Counted from the stretch's first letter, positions 49,164-59,384 are shown. The stretch: DNA of 64,000 bases from Gilliamella sp. Occ3-1 (GCF_001690655.1 NZ_LZHQ01000022.1:1-64000); one strand, 5' to 3'. The notes: generated by a model not told the origin, from the letters alone. Program-made: numbers and translations.

Positions 49164-50444
49164 TTAACTATTGAAAGCACTTTCACCATGGCTATTAATA
49201 TCCAGACCTTCTCTTTCATGTTCTTCTGATACTCTTAAACCAACAGTGATATCTGCAATTTTATAAGCAATATAAGCAACCACTGTAGTCCATGCTACGC
49301 AGGTAATAACACTCATCAATTGAATTCCTACTTGAGTTGCCATTGTAATACCTTCGGCATAACCAATACCTCCTAACGATTCTGATATAAATATACCAGT
49401 TAATATACAACCCACAATTCCACATACGCCGTGTACACCAAATACATCACATGTATCATCAACGTTTAGAATTCTTTTGAGTGTTGATACTCCCCAGACA
49501 CCAGCAAAACCACAAATAAGTCCTATTAACATAGCACCACCTACACCAACAAGACCTGCCGCTGGTGTTACACCAACTAATCCCGCTATCACTCCCGATG
49601 CCGAGCCAAGGCAGGATGGTTTACCTCGTAAAAACCATTCTGCGAATGTCCATGCCAAAACCGCGGCTGCTGTTGCTACAACAGTGTTAATAAAGGCTAA
49701 ACCTGCGATTTCATCTGCATGCGTTGATGATCCTGCATTAAAGCCAAACCAACCAATATAAAGAATAGCAGCTCCAAGGTAGACATAAGGTAAGTTAAAT
49801 GGTTTTAGTGGTTCACGATTATAACCAATACGTTGTTTGATCAGATAAGCGCCCACTATTCCTGCAATCGCAGCATTAATATGCACTACAGTACCGCCAG
49901 CAAAATCAAGTGCGCCTTCATCACCTAAAATTCCGCCACCCCATACCATGTGCGCTATGGGAATATATGAAAATGTAAACCATAACACCATAAATATTAA
50001 TACTGCTGGAAAACGAATTCGTTCAGCAAAAGCACCAAGAATTAAGCAACAAGTAATGCAAGCAAATGATCCTTGGAATGCTATCCAAATTAGCTCGTAA
50101 ATCGATCCTGACACATCTGTAATACCTATCCCTGTTAATAGAAAATGATTAAAGTTACCATAAAACCAGTTCCCTTCACCAAAAGCAAGTGAATAACCAT
50201 AAACAATCCATAGCACCGCTATTAACGAAAAAGTTACCAGCACTTGTGTTAACATCGATAACACATTTTTAGAGCGTAATAATCCACCATAAAACAAAGC
50301 AATCCCTGGCACCGACATAAAAAGTACTAGGGCGGTACAGATCATCATAAAGCCGTTATCCGCTTTATCAACTATGGCAGCTCCTTCGGCAAAAGCTGAA
50401 CTTGAGAATAAAATAACTAAAAAGAGAATAATTTTTTTCAACAT
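49164..50444 (-). CDS. amtB: Ammonium channel AmtB
   Basis: A 426-residue trimeric channel (E. coli AmtB 428) for ammonium uptake at low concentration. A signal peptide (KKIILFLVILFSSSAFAEG) precedes eleven membrane segments. The twin pore histidines are in FAGGTVVHINAAIAG and FGVHGVCGIVG, and the Phe/Trp recruitment region is in FQGSFACIT. I start at MLKKII, with AAGGAA 6 bases upstream. It follows glnK by 21 bases; GlnK binds and closes AmtB when nitrogen is plentiful. Confidence 0.97.
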   Translation of the reverse strand: MLKKIILFLVILFSSSAFAEGAAIVDKADNGFMMICTALVLFMSVPGIALFYGGLLRSKNVLSMLTQVLVTFSLIAVLWIVYGYSLAFGEGNWFYGNFNHFLLTGIGITDVSGSIYELIWIAFQGSFACITCCLILGAFAERIRFPAVLIFMVLWFTFSYIPIAHMVWGGGILGDEGALDFAGGTVVHINAAIAGIVGAYLIKQRIGYNREPLKPFNLPYVYLGAAILYIGWFGFNAGSSTHADEIAGLAFINTVVATAAAVLAWTFAEWFLRGKPSCLGSASGVIAGLVGVTPAAGLVGVGGAMLIGLICGFAGVWGVSTLKRILNVDDTCDVFGVHGVCGIVGCILTGIFISESLGGIGYAEGITMATQVGIQLMSVITCVAWTTVVAYIAYKIADITVGLRVSEEHEREGLDINSHGESAFNS

Positions 50445-50465
50445 AATAATTTCCTTAACAATCAA

Positions 50466-50804
50466 TTACAATGCCGAGTCATCGGTTTCACCAGTACGTA
50501 TACGCACTACATGTTCAAGTGAAGTGACAAAAATCTTTCCATCACCAATTTTGCCCGTATACGCTGCTTTAGTAACTGTACTAATAACTTGGTCAAGTTC
50601 ATCATCTCTAATAGCTAAATCAATTTTAACTTTTGGTAGAAAATTGACATTATATTCTGCACCACGGTAAAGTTCGGCATGACCTTTTTGTCGTCCAAAA
50701 CCTTTAACTTCGATAACAGTTAATCCTGTAACACCTATATTGGATAAGGCTTCTCGAACTTCTTCTAATTTGAAAGGTTTTATAACTACAGTAACTAATT
50801 TCAT
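50466..50804 (-). CDS. glnK: Nitrogen regulatory P-II protein GlnK
   Basis: A 112-residue signal protein that senses ATP, ADP and 2-oxoglutarate and blocks AmtB. The T-loop with the uridylylation site Tyr51 (YRGAEYNVNFLPK), the signature GRQKGHAELYRGAEY and the nucleotide-binding GDGKIFV and RIRTGE are intact, so control by GlnD is possible. It is the first gene of glnK-amtB; linkage to amtB marks it as GlnK rather than GlnB. A sigma-54 promoter lies just upstream. Confidence 0.97.
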   Translation of the reverse strand: MKLVTVVIKPFKLEEVREALSNIGVTGLTVIEVKGFGRQKGHAELYRGAEYNVNFLPKVKIDLAIRDDELDQVISTVTKAAYTGKIGDGKIFVTSLEHVVRIRTGETDDSAL

Positions 50805-50842
50805 CCATCGCTCCTAAAAATTGTGAGTTACAGATTAAATTA

Positions 50843-50858
50843 TGCAAAGAATGTGCCA
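50843..50858 (-). promoter_or_regulatory. Sigma-54 promoter of glnK-amtB
   Basis: On the minus strand TGGCAC-N5-TTGCA matches the RpoN -24/-12 consensus with the invariant GG and GC elements at the right spacing. The predicted transcript would start near 50832, about 28 bases before the glnK ATG. Confidence 0.9.
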
Positions 50859-51004
50859 AAAAAGTTAACTTAAATGAAATTAAGCTATTGCAGCTGAATT
50901 TATAAAAAATATAGTTGTTATAAAATCACGGTTCAGCGGTTCTGTTCGAAGGATTAAAACAAAATATAACAAATAGTTAATTAGATTTATTATTATTTAG
51001 CAGC

Positions 51005-51038
51005 GCACTAATATAGTGCCAATGCATATTAGTGGTGC
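51005..51038. promoter_or_regulatory. NtrC enhancer sites upstream of glnK
   Basis: GCACTAATATAGTGC at 51005-51019 is a perfect dyad matching the NtrC consensus GCACYA-N3-TRGTGC. A weaker copy, GCATATTAGTGGTGC, lies at 51024-51038, 19 bases away centre to centre. They sit ~180 bases upstream of the predicted start, a workable distance for an enhancer. Confidence 0.8.
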
Positions 51039-51064
51039 TTAGCTGTTATAAAAATTAATAGGAT

Positions 51065-52561
51065 CTAGGATGTCACCATTAACTTGCGATATTCGTCATA
51101 AGCAAAGTGATCTGTCATGCCACTAATGTAATCCTGCAATAAGCGACATCGATAGTAGAATTCCATACACGCAAAATTTTCCGCTTTATTTATATTGAGT
51201 TTGTTAACTGCTTGTTTATAAGCGACACAATGTTTTGAGGATAATTTATGATATAAGCGAGTTTCAATAGGATAATTTTTGTGATGTTTATCCTCAACCA
51301 ATTTCAAAAAGTCGTTGGTAGGCATATCAAGCAGTGGGCTATAAATATCGAGTAATCCACTAATAATTCGGTACCCTTGAAGTTCAATATTTTCAACCGA
51401 TTCATGATTAAATATATGTTTAAGTCCAACTGTTTTGAAAATATTGAGTAATTTATATTCTGCACCATGATCTTCAAGTAAGGCATGATTAAATGAGCCG
51501 TGATAAATTTCTTCAATATTTTCAATAAAGCGTTCAGCAGCATGTGGTACCAATTTGCCAATAGTGTTGACACGTAGGTACATAAAAAATTGGTCGATTC
51601 CTATCGCATCAAATCCATTTTGATTTAGATTTTCATAAGGGCGATTGACAACGGTATCAAACAGATCAAGATCACCTTTTTTAATCGGTCCCCATGCCTC
51701 AGCTAAGTAAGTATAAAGCTGTTTTACTGTTAGAATTTTCTTTTCAACCGCATCTTCTAGATCGGCAATGCAATATGAGATATCGTCGGCTGCCTCCATG
51801 ATATAGGTAAATGGATAACGATGAAATGGTTTGATATCAAGCTGTTTAGATAACTCCTCAATAAATGGTTCTTCTGATAAATAATAACCTGCTTTTTTCA
51901 TTAAATAAGAAAATTCTGGCAGTACCGGCTTAGACCAATAAGCTGGTTTAGAATATTTCATAATTGAAGCAATCTGAGAGTAAGTTAAATTAAGGCGTAA
52001 TATTGTATGCACTAAACGAATTGCTTGTGCATTACCTTCAAAACTTGATAAATCTTGACGGATTTTAGTTTTAAGTACTCTTATTTCTTTTTTATCACTA
52101 TCATTTATTTCTAGAAGTCGATAATCTGTTGTTTTTCCAAGACCTAAACGTAGAGTAAACCATTTATTAATGGCAGCCTCACCAAAATGACCAAATGGAG
52201 GATTACCAATATCATGCATTAAACAAGCCATTTCAACTAGGCTTTCAATCGCCATTATACAATTATCAAGCCCGTATTTTTTTAATTTTCCAGCATTGCC
52301 TAGGCGATTAACGATTTCTTTGACTATGTATCGCCCAACTTGTTGCACTTCCATAGAGTGAGTAAGTCTTGTTCTAACTACTGAGTTTCGTTCTAATGGA
52401 AAAACTTGCGTTTTTTGTTGTAGGCGACGAATAGCGGCTGAGTTTATGATGCGTCCACGATCGCTTTCAAAACAACGTACTATTGAGTACTCATCAGACA
52501 GAGCTTCACGCTGTTTGCTAGCATAACGCTGATAATTGATTTTTTGGTTAAAGTTGATCAT
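51065..52561 (-). CDS. dgt: Deoxyguanosinetriphosphate triphosphohydrolase
   Basis: A 498-residue HD-superfamily enzyme (E. coli Dgt 505) that hydrolyses dGTP to deoxyguanosine and triphosphate. The metal site is formed by His in [15 protein letters not shown], the HD pair in [16 protein letters not shown] and the Asp in [19 protein letters not shown]. Length and order match E. coli. GGATG precedes the ATG. It lies between purK and the glnK regulatory region on the same strand. Confidence 0.96.
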   Translation of the reverse strand: MINFNQKINYQRYASKQREALSDEYSIVRCFESDRGRIINSAAIRRLQQKTQVFPLERNSVVRTRLTHSMEVQQVGRYIVKEIVNRLGNAGKLKKYGLDNCIMAIESLVEMACLMHDIGNPPFGHFGEAAINKWFTLRLGLGKTTDYRLLEINDSDKKEIRVLKTKIRQDLSSFEGNAQAIRLVHTILRLNLTYSQIASIMKYSKPAYWSKPVLPEFSYLMKKAGYYLSEEPFIEELSKQLDIKPFHRYPFTYIMEAADDISYCIADLEDAVEKKILTVKQLYTYLAEAWGPIKKGDLDLFDTVVNRPYENLNQNGFDAIGIDQFFMYLRVNTIGKLVPHAAERFIENIEEIYHGSFNHALLEDHGAEYKLLNIFKTVGLKHIFNHESVENIELQGYRIISGLLDIYSPLLDMPTNDFLKLVEDKHHKNYPIETRLYHKLSSKHCVAYKQAVNKLNINKAENFACMEFYYRCRLLQDYISGMTDHFAYDEYRKLMVTS

Positions 52562-52602
52562 GGTTTCATCCCTAATTTAATCACTCAAATTGTTTTAAGT
52601 TT

Positions 52603-53679
52603 TCAAATTGCTAATGTTTGTTTTGCCCATTCAATACTTTTTTGATAATCATTAGGTAATAACGGTATTAAATTCTCTAATGCTTTTAACAATTTGTTTG
52701 TTTGGTTATGGGTTAAATTTAAATGCCCTACTTTACGTCCAACTCTAACTTCTTTTTCATACCAATGAAGATGTACCAAATCAATTGATAACCAATTTAA
52801 ATTTAATTCTGTGCCAATTAAGTTAACCATAACTGATGGCGTAAATACATCTGGCTTAGGAAATGGAAGCCCCAATATAGCACGAAGATGTAATTCAAAT
52901 TGGCTAATTGAAGCTCCATTTTGCGTCCAATGACCACTATTATGTACTCGTGGAGCAAGTTCGTTGATCAGTAGTTCATTACCAACAATAAAGCATTCCA
53001 TTGCCATTACACCAATATAATTCAATTTATGCATAATAGCAGATAGCATTTGTTCTGCTTTTATTTGTAATGAATCTGATTCGTTAGGTTGTACAACACT
53101 TATTTTTAAGATGCCGTCTTGGTGGAAGTTATTGGTAAGGGGATAAAATACTGTTTCACCTTTTGCATTACGAGCGCCTATTAATGACATCTCTTTTTCG
53201 AACGGGATAGCCTGTTCAACGATAGCTTGTTGATAGATATCATCAGGTACAGTTATTGGACCATTAATAGCAATTCGCCATTGCCCTCGTCCATCATAAC
53301 CGCCAGTTCTACGTTTAACAATTAATAGCTCACCAAGTTCAGTGAATAACTTTGACCAATCTTGGTATTGATTAAGTGCAAACCATTTAGCTGTAGGTAA
53401 ACCTAGCTCATCAAGTAGTTTTTTTTGGGTTAAACGATCTGCAATAATCGGAAAAACATCTCGATTAATAAAATGCGGATGCTCGGCTAAAATATGTGTA
53501 AATGGCGTATCTGACCATCGCTCAATTTCAGTTGTTATTACTGACTGTTGATATGGAATGGCGGTAGGATCTACATCTAATCCAACTGGATAAACTTTAA
53601 TACCTATTGGGTCGCCAGCTTGCTTAAGCATTCGCCCTAATTGCCCGTTACCTAGTACACAAACAGATTGAAGTTTCAT
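52603..53679 (-). CDS. purK: N5-carboxyaminoimidazole ribonucleotide synthase
   Basis: A 358-residue ATP-grasp enzyme (E. coli 355) that makes N5-carboxyaminoimidazole ribonucleotide in purine synthesis. VCVLGNGQLGRMLKQAG at the N-terminus, VKRRTGGYDGRGQW, MAMECFIVGNELLINELAPRVHNSGHWT and HLHWYEKEVRVGRKVGHLN all match. I start at MKLQSV, one base past the purE stop; an ATG three codons earlier overlaps purE by 8 bases and is also possible. It acts directly before PurE. Confidence 0.97.
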   Translation of the reverse strand: MKLQSVCVLGNGQLGRMLKQAGDPIGIKVYPVGLDVDPTAIPYQQSVITTEIERWSDTPFTHILAEHPHFINRDVFPIIADRLTQKKLLDELGLPTAKWFALNQYQDWSKLFTELGELLIVKRRTGGYDGRGQWRIAINGPITVPDDIYQQAIVEQAIPFEKEMSLIGARNAKGETVFYPLTNNFHQDGILKISVVQPNESDSLQIKAEQMLSAIMHKLNYIGVMAMECFIVGNELLINELAPRVHNSGHWTQNGASISQFELHLRAILGLPFPKPDVFTPSVMVNLIGTELNLNWLSIDLVHLHWYEKEVRVGRKVGHLNLTHNQTNKLLKALENLIPLLPNDYQKSIEWAKQTLAI

Positions 53680-53680
53680 A

Positions 53681-54181
53681 TTATGCATTCACTCTTGGAT
53701 CTGGGTTATTTAATACCTCATCAGTTTGTGTTAATCGCCATGTTGATAAGCGTTGATATATGACTTTATCATGTAGAGCTAGAATCTGTGCAGCAAGTAA
53801 TGCCGCATTCGCTGCACCAGATTTACCTATTGCTAAAGTGCCAACTGGAATACCTTTAGGCATTTGAACAATAGAATAGAGACTATCTATTCCACTTAAT
53901 GCAGCACTTTGCACTGGAACACCTAATACAGGAATCAGCGTTTTAGCAGCTAACATACCTGGCAAATGAGCCGCACCGCCAGCACCAGCTATGATCACAT
54001 CAAAGCCTTTTTGTTTGGCATCTTCAGCAAAACAAAATAATTTATCAGGGGTACGGTGAGCAGAAACGATTTCAACATGATAAGGAATTGTTAATGCATC
54101 AAGGATATCGGCTGCGTGTTGCATAGTAGTCCAATCACTTTTGGAACCCATTACTATGGCAATTCTAGGTTGAATATGCAT
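53681..54181 (-). CDS. purE: N5-carboxyaminoimidazole ribonucleotide mutase
   Basis: A 166-residue enzyme (E. coli 169) that rearranges N5-CAIR to [50 protein letters not shown] and the [16 protein letters not shown] block are intact. It is the first gene of purE-purK. I see no clear PurR box in the ~170 bases upstream. Confidence 0.97.
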   Translation of the reverse strand: MHIQPRIAIVMGSKSDWTTMQHAADILDALTIPYHVEIVSAHRTPDKLFCFAEDAKQKGFDVIIAGAGGAAHLPGMLAAKTLIPVLGVPVQSAALSGIDSLYSIVQMPKGIPVGTLAIGKSGAANAALLAAQILALHDKVIYQRLSTWRLTQTDEVLNNPDPRVNA

Positions 54182-54318
54182 GGCAAATGTATGAATAATT
54201 AAAATAAGATGTATGTGAAGTATACACTAAAATTTAATTAATGGGGATAGTAAGGATTTTATCTGTTAGCAATTAAAATACATGTTCCCTGCAAAATGAA
54301 GATGATAAACAAAGTGAT

Positions 54319-54340
54319 ACCGCCGAATAGTATCGGCGGT
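54319..54340 (-). terminator. Hairpin downstream of yoaB, probable terminator
   Basis: ACCGCCGA and TCGGCGGT (54319-54326 with 54333-54340) form a GC-rich 8-bp stem with a 6-base loop, 10 bases past the yoaB stop. The minus-strand tail ATCACTTTGTTT is only moderately T-rich. Confidence 0.6.
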
Positions 54341-54350
54341 GAAGAAAAAG

Positions 54351-54701
54351 TTAGCCTTTTACTGCTGCCACGATTTTAATTTCTATCAAATATTCTTTTT
54401 TCATTAACCCTGCTTGCACTGTACAACGTACTGGTGCACTACCTTTAGCTACCCATTCGTCCCATGCTTTATTCATAGCGGCAAAGTCACTTTTATTAAC
54501 TAAAAATAATGTTACATCTAATATACGTGATTTATCACTGTTAGCTCGGGCTAATATTTTGTCAATTTCAGCTAATGCACTTTTAGTCTGTACATAAGCG
54601 TCATTTTCAAGATCAGCTGAAACACTTGTGTAATAAATAACGTTATTATGGATCACTGCTTCAGACTAGCGGTTATCTGGATCAATTCGTGTTATTGTCA
54701 T
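54351..54701 (-). pseudogene. yoaB: RidA-family YoaB, interrupted by an in-frame amber codon at codon 12
   Basis: The minus strand encodes MTITRIDPDNR, then TAG (54668-54666), then SEAVIHNNVIYYTSVSADL through APVRCTVQAGLMKKEYLIEIKIVAAVKG. This aligns end to end with E. coli YoaB (MTIVRIDAEARWSDVVIHNN...), where the TAG position is Trp12, so a single TGG-to-TAG change explains it. The ribosome site (AAGGA) and ATG are intact. The rest of the frame, including the RidA-type Arg in PVRCTVQAG, is preserved, so the mutation is recent, is suppressed, or translation restarts at the GTG four codons later. RidA proteins hydrolyse reactive enamine and imine intermediates. A sequencing error cannot be excluded. 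Confidence 0.88.
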
Positions 54702-54726
54702 CATATTTTCCTTGTTAGATGAGTTA

Positions 54727-56730
54727 TTAAGAAACTTTAATAAAATCAGCACGCAATTTTTTTATTTCATCACGCAGTACACCAGCTTTTTCAAATTCAA
54801 GATTCTTAGCCGCTTCGTACATCATTGCTTCAAGCTCTTTCACTTTTGCTTGTACTTCTTTAACTGAAACATACTGATAAGGTTTGCCTGGTTCAAATGC
54901 TTGTACTTTGGCTGTTGATTTTTTGGTACTTAAACCTGCCTCTAATACGTCTTTAATTTCTTTGCGTACTGATTTTGGTGTAATGCCGTGTGCTGTATTA
55001 AAATCTTCCTGTTTTTTACGACGACGGGCAGTTTCATCAATCGTTTTTTGCATGGCAGGGGTTATTCTATCAGCATATAATATGGCTTTACCATTTACAT
55101 TACGAGCTGCACGCCCTACGGTTTGAATTAGTGAACTTTCTGAACGTAAAAAACCTTCGCGATCAGCATCCAATATTGCTATTAGTGAGACTTCAGGTAT
55201 ATCTAAACCTTCTCGCAATAAGTTAATGCCCACAAGTACATCAACTTTACCTAAACGTAGGTCACGAATAATTTCCATACGTTCAACCGTATTGATGTCT
55301 GAATGCAAATATTTTACAGTTACATTATGTTCTGACAGATAATCAGTTAAGTTTTCTGCCATACGTTTAGTTAATGTGGTCACTAAAACACGCTCTTCGT
55401 TATTGATACGAATTTTGATTTCTGATAATAGATCATCAACCTGCGTTGCAACTGGTCGAACTTCGATAATAGGATCTAATAAACCTGTAGGTCTAACTAC
55501 TTGTTCAATAATTTCATTACCTGATTTTTCAATCTCGTATTTAGCTGGTGTTGCTGACACATAAATAGTTTGTGGCATGATGTTTTCAAATTCAGCAAAT
55601 TTTAACGGTCGATTGTCTAGTGCTGATGGCAACCGAAAGCCATATTCAACCAGATTAAGTTTACGTGAACGGTCACCATTATACATTGCTCCTAATTGTG
55701 GAATAGCCACGTGAGATTCGTCAATAAACAGTAATCCATCAGGTGGCAAATAATCAAATAAGGTTGCTGGCGGATCGCCCGGATTACGCTGAGCTAAAAA
55801 GCGTGAATAGTTTTCAATCCCAGAGCAATACCCCAATTCGGTCATCATTTCAATATCAAATAATGTCCGCTGAGTTAAACGTTGCTCCTCTAATAGACGA
55901 TTATTGTCTAACAGAACTTTTTGACGTTCTTTAAGCTCTTGCTTTATTTGCGCAATAGCGTTTTCCATAATGTTTCTTGGTGTGACATAGTGCGTTTTTG
56001 GATAAATTGTTATCCGCGATACTTCATTTATGCTATTACCTGTAAGCGGATCAAACATAACAATTCGATCGACTTCATCATCAAATAACTCTACGCGCAC
56101 AGCAAGATCGTCTGAATCAGCTGGAAAAATATCTATAACATCTCCTCGAACACGAAATGTACCACGACTAAAACCTATTTCATTACGAGTGTATTGCAAT
56201 TCAGCTAATCGAGTTAAGATTGAACGCTGATCGGTTATGGTGCCTTTTGTTAGGTGTAATATCATCGACATATAGGTTTCTGGTGCTCCTAAACCATAAA
56301 TAGCCGACACCGAAGCAACAATTACAACATCACGTCGTTCTAGTAGTGATTTAGTGGCAGAAAGACGCATTTGTTCTATATGTTCATTGATTGATGCATC
56401 TTTTTCAATAAATGTATCGGTTGACGGTACATAAGATTCAGGTTGATAGTAATCATAATAAGATACGAAGTATTCAACCGCATTTTCAGGGAAAAAGGCT
56501 TTCATTTCACCATATAGCTGAGCGGCTAATGTTTTATTTGGTGCTAAAATAATTGTAGGGCGATTATGTTTAGCAATAACATTTGCCATGGTAAATGTTT
56601 TACCTGATCCTGTTACGCCTAATAATGTTTGATGCGCAATCCCATCATCAAGATTTTGATTAATCCTTTTTATCGCTTCTGGCTGATCACCAGCTGGCTT
56701 AAATTCGGAACATAATTTAAATTTTTTCAT
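54727..56730 (-). CDS. uvrB: UvrABC excision nuclease subunit B
   Basis: A 667-residue helicase-like nucleotide excision repair protein (E. coli 673) that verifies DNA damage and positions UvrC. The Walker A is [14 protein letters not shown] at residues 38-51; the damage-probing beta-hairpin is [24 protein letters not shown]; helicase motifs [43 protein letters not shown] and QTVGRAARN follow; a UVR domain ends the protein ([30 protein letters not shown]). I see no CTG-N10-CAG LexA box upstream. Confidence 0.98.
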   Translation of the reverse strand: MKKFKLCSEFKPAGDQPEAIKRINQNLDDGIAHQTLLGVTGSGKTFTMANVIAKHNRPTIILAPNKTLAAQLYGEMKAFFPENAVEYFVSYYDYYQPESYVPSTDTFIEKDASINEHIEQMRLSATKSLLERRDVVIVASVSAIYGLGAPETYMSMILHLTKGTITDQRSILTRLAELQYTRNEIGFSRGTFRVRGDVIDIFPADSDDLAVRVELFDDEVDRIVMFDPLTGNSINEVSRITIYPKTHYVTPRNIMENAIAQIKQELKERQKVLLDNNRLLEEQRLTQRTLFDIEMMTELGYCSGIENYSRFLAQRNPGDPPATLFDYLPPDGLLFIDESHVAIPQLGAMYNGDRSRKLNLVEYGFRLPSALDNRPLKFAEFENIMPQTIYVSATPAKYEIEKSGNEIIEQVVRPTGLLDPIIEVRPVATQVDDLLSEIKIRINNEERVLVTTLTKRMAENLTDYLSEHNVTVKYLHSDINTVERMEIIRDLRLGKVDVLVGINLLREGLDIPEVSLIAILDADREGFLRSESSLIQTVGRAARNVNGKAILYADRITPAMQKTIDETARRRKKQEDFNTAHGITPKSVRKEIKDVLEAGLSTKKSTAKVQAFEPGKPYQYVSVKEVQAKVKELEAMMYEAAKNLEFEKAGVLRDEIKKLRADFIKVS

Positions 56731-57113
56731 TACATCGCAACCTAATATTTTACCTATTAATAAAAATTATCCCCAAAAGGACTTGACCTTTTAAAATTTA
56801 CTATTTTTTATTCAATTAACATTTTCATTTATAAAAAAGACAACTAATTTATAACTTGATTTACGATAACGTGTTGATATAAAACAAAAAAATATTTCAT
56901 GATTAAGTTACAATCAAATTAAGAAAAATCCTGATAGTTACTGAGGTTAGCGCTTTTTTCAATAAAATACTCACAGAGTTATCCACAGGCAACGGGGATA
57001 ACTTTATAAGTATAATCTTTATAAACTTTTTTCAATTATAAAGATAAAATTTCAAAAACAAATTCCTCTTATTTTAATGTTTATTCCTATCTTTAACACT
57101 ATGTTTGATAGTT
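56731..57113. other. Non-coding stretch between uvrB and modF with DnaA-box-like sequences
   Basis: No gene is visible. It holds the uvrB promoter region and three DnaA-box-like 9-mers, described separately. It lies upstream of uvrB and downstream of modF. The remaining sequence is AT-rich. Confidence 0.6.
56767..57001. promoter_or_regulatory. DnaA-box-like sites upstream of uvrB
   Basis: TTATCCACA at 56979-56987 is the perfect consensus DnaA box. An inverted CGGGGATAA (TTATCCCCG on the minus strand) lies at 56993-57001, and TTATCCCCA at 56767-56775. The first two face each other 5 bases apart. A DnaA-linked control of uvrB has been described in E. coli as far as I recall. The AT-rich setting also recalls an origin, but the gene neighbourhood does not support oriC. 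Confidence 0.55.
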
Positions 57114-58586
57114 TTAACTAATCATTCGATTTATCTGTTCGATTTGATATTGATAGCTATGATCCAAGCATTGGATGAAATTCAATCGGTGAGTGATGCA
57201 TTTTGGCGCATCTTCTGCGTGATGAGACACAAATAGCAACTGCGTGTACCCTTCACTAATTAAACGATCTATCCAACGTTTTACTAATTCTCGATTAAGA
57301 TGATCAAGCCCTTGCAATGGTTCATCTAAAATAAGCAGTGTCGGATGTTTAACCAACGCTCTGGCAATCAATACTAATTTTTGTTGTCCCCAAGAAAGCG
57401 ATTGAAAGGGTTTATCCGCCTGCGTTTGTAACCCTAATAACTGTAGCCATTCATCAGCCAATTTAGCTTGTTTATCACTGGTAGCTTGGTAGACACCAAT
57501 CGAATCAAAATAGCCAGACAATAACACAGTTTTAACGCTAGAACTAACTCGATAAGCCAAATGTAAGCTGCTACTAACATAACCAATATGGCGTTTAATA
57601 TCCCAAATCGTTTCACCCGAACCTCGTTTACGACCAAATAAAGTGAGATCATTGCTATACCCTTGTGGATGATCGCCAGTTATTAAACTTAATAACGTTG
57701 ATTTACCTGCGCCATTAGGTCCAACTATTTGCCAATTTTGTTTGGCTTTTACTCGCCAAGTTAATCCATTAATGATTGCTTTATCATCATAATATACATA
57801 ACCATTATTTAATATGACACGATCTAATTGATCAGCTAATTGAGTTGATGGTTCGTCGGTTTCTGGTAATGGCATATTGGAAATATTTTCCAAATCAGCT
57901 AATTGCTTAACAGTTGTATCGTTTAATATTGTATCTTTTGTATCAATTTTCAATAGTTGGCAGTCGGCTAGTATGCCAATATTTTCAATAAAAGTAGGAA
58001 TTTCATTAAATCGATTTAAAACAAGGACAATTGTGATACCTTGCTTAGCAAGATCTGCTAGCATTTCGGCTAAGTTTCCACGTGATGTCACATCTAAGCC
58101 ATCAAAAGGTTCATCTAATATCAGAAAATCAGGTTGCTGCATCAAAACTCGACAGATTAAGGCTTTGCGTGTTTCACCAGTTGAAAGGTATTTAAAGCGT
58201 TTCGTTAATAGGTGTTCAATTCCAAATTGTGTTGCTAATTTTTGGCAAAGTGCTTGATTAAAATTATTTTCTTGTATAATTTGCTGAGTGGTTAATCCTG
58301 TATCGTTTTCACTTTCGCTTAGCATATCTGTATTATTGCGTTTCCATTCATCATCAATTAGTTTTTGTAGCTGTTCAAATGATATGTGTGCTATGGAGTT
58401 AAATTGATTAATTACTTTGCCTGATAATAATGTTTGCTCACCGGCCAATGCTTTAACTAGTATAGATTTACCGCTGCCATTACACCCCACAAAAGCAACA
58501 TTACTGCCTTGATTTATTGTAAGTGATTTAATAGTAAAAACTAGGTAGTCGCTAATTTTAAAATGTGCGTTTTCTATTTGTAGCAT
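57114..58586 (-). CDS. modF: ModF, twin ABC ATPase of the molybdate locus
   Basis: A 490-residue cytoplasmic protein (E. coli ModF 490) with two ABC ATPase domains in tandem and no membrane segment. The first Walker A is GCNGSGKSILVKAL, its signature LSTGETRKAL and Walker B PDFLILDEPFDGLD; the second is GPNGAGKSTLLSLI, LSWGQQKLVLIARAL and PTLLILDEPLQGLD. The family's role is unclear. It follows modE by 15 bases in a modE-modF operon, with GAGG before the ATG. Confidence 0.95.
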   Translation of the reverse strand: MLQIENAHFKISDYLVFTIKSLTINQGSNVAFVGCNGSGKSILVKALAGEQTLLSGKVINQFNSIAHISFEQLQKLIDDEWKRNNTDMLSESENDTGLTTQQIIQENNFNQALCQKLATQFGIEHLLTKRFKYLSTGETRKALICRVLMQQPDFLILDEPFDGLDVTSRGNLAEMLADLAKQGITIVLVLNRFNEIPTFIENIGILADCQLLKIDTKDTILNDTTVKQLADLENISNMPLPETDEPSTQLADQLDRVILNNGYVYYDDKAIINGLTWRVKAKQNWQIVGPNGAGKSTLLSLITGDHPQGYSNDLTLFGRKRGSGETIWDIKRHIGYVSSSLHLAYRVSSSVKTVLLSGYFDSIGVYQATSDKQAKLADEWLQLLGLQTQADKPFQSLSWGQQKLVLIARALVKHPTLLILDEPLQGLDHLNRELVKRWIDRLISEGYTQLLFVSHHAEDAPKCITHRLNFIQCLDHSYQYQIEQINRMIS

Positions 58587-58601
58587 GATAACCTCATATT
58601 G

Positions 58602-59384
58602 CTAAACTAATGTCGCAACAATAATATTTTGTGGATTAATAAATAGTTTTGATTGTTTGCCTGTAGTTAAGGCCGATTTTTTTACTTCACTGGCTAATTT
58701 GTTAGCATAAAGCACTATGCCAGAAGATAGTGTAAAGGAAATTTCACTCCAATTGCCATCAGTAGTGATTTTTTCAACGGTAACCGACAAGCAGTTTTCG
58801 TTCTCGATTTCATTTTTTAATTCAATTAATGGAGCTTTAATCAACAACAATACTGTTTTGTCCGTACTCAACTTTAGCCGTTCAATACTTGACTGAGTAA
58901 TATAAACTTTTAACTCAGTTTGATTATCATTAAGTAACACTGTAATAAAACCAGCAACATCATTTGTTTGAATCTGCTTAACCGTACCATATAATTGATT
59001 TCGTGCACTGGTTTGTAATGATAGTCTAGCTGTAGCTTTTAAAATATCATCTAAAGGTACTTTGTCATCATTTAGTATGTTAAAAGCATTTTGTTGTAGT
59101 TGAGTTAATAAATCATAGAGTTGGATAAATCTAACTGCATAAGCACTCAGTTTAGTGCCTCCTCCATTTTTACCACCAATTGCAGTAATTAAAAAAGGTT
59201 TAGGTGCTAATTTATTTATATCATTAATGGCATCCCAAGCGGTTTTATAACTAATACCAATTTGCTTGGCAGCCTGACTTAATGACCCCGTCTGTTCAAT
59301 TGCTTTTAATAACGCAATACGCCTTGGATCAGTAAATAACTGCTGTTTTATATTTAACGTTAATAAAATTTCAGGAGAAAACAT
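58602..59384 (-). CDS. modE: Molybdate-dependent transcriptional regulator ModE
   Basis: A 260-residue repressor/activator (E. coli 262). The N-terminal winged HTH (DPRRIALLKAIEQTGSLSQAAKQIGISYKTAWDAINDINKL, GGKNGGGTKLSAYAVRFIQLYD) is followed by two molybdate-binding Mop domains: LSLQTSARNQLYGTVKQIQTNDVAGFITVLL and VEKITTDGNWSEISFTLSSGIVLYANKLASEVKKSALTTGKQSKLFINPQNIIVATL. Molybdate-bound ModE represses modABC by binding an operator; such a site lies in the gap between modE and modA. Confidence 0.95.
   Translation of the reverse strand: MFSPEILLTLNIKQQLFTDPRRIALLKAIEQTGSLSQAAKQIGISYKTAWDAINDINKLAPKPFLITAIGGKNGGGTKLSAYAVRFIQLYDLLTQLQQNAFNILNDDKVPLDDILKATARLSLQTSARNQLYGTVKQIQTNDVAGFITVLLNDNQTELKVYITQSSIERLKLSTDKTVLLLIKAPLIELKNEIENENCLSVTVEKITTDGNWSEISFTLSSGIVLYANKLASEVKKSALTTGKQSKLFINPQNIIVATLV

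Noticed and set aside
54182..54350. PurR operator upstream of purE
   Set aside because: No sequence resembling ACGCAAACGTTTGCGT is present; only scattered half matches.
56767..57001. Chromosomal origin oriC
   Set aside because: Only three box-like sites, no tandem AT-rich 13-mers that I can recognise, and none of the usual origin neighbours (dnaA, dnaN, mnmG) nearby.
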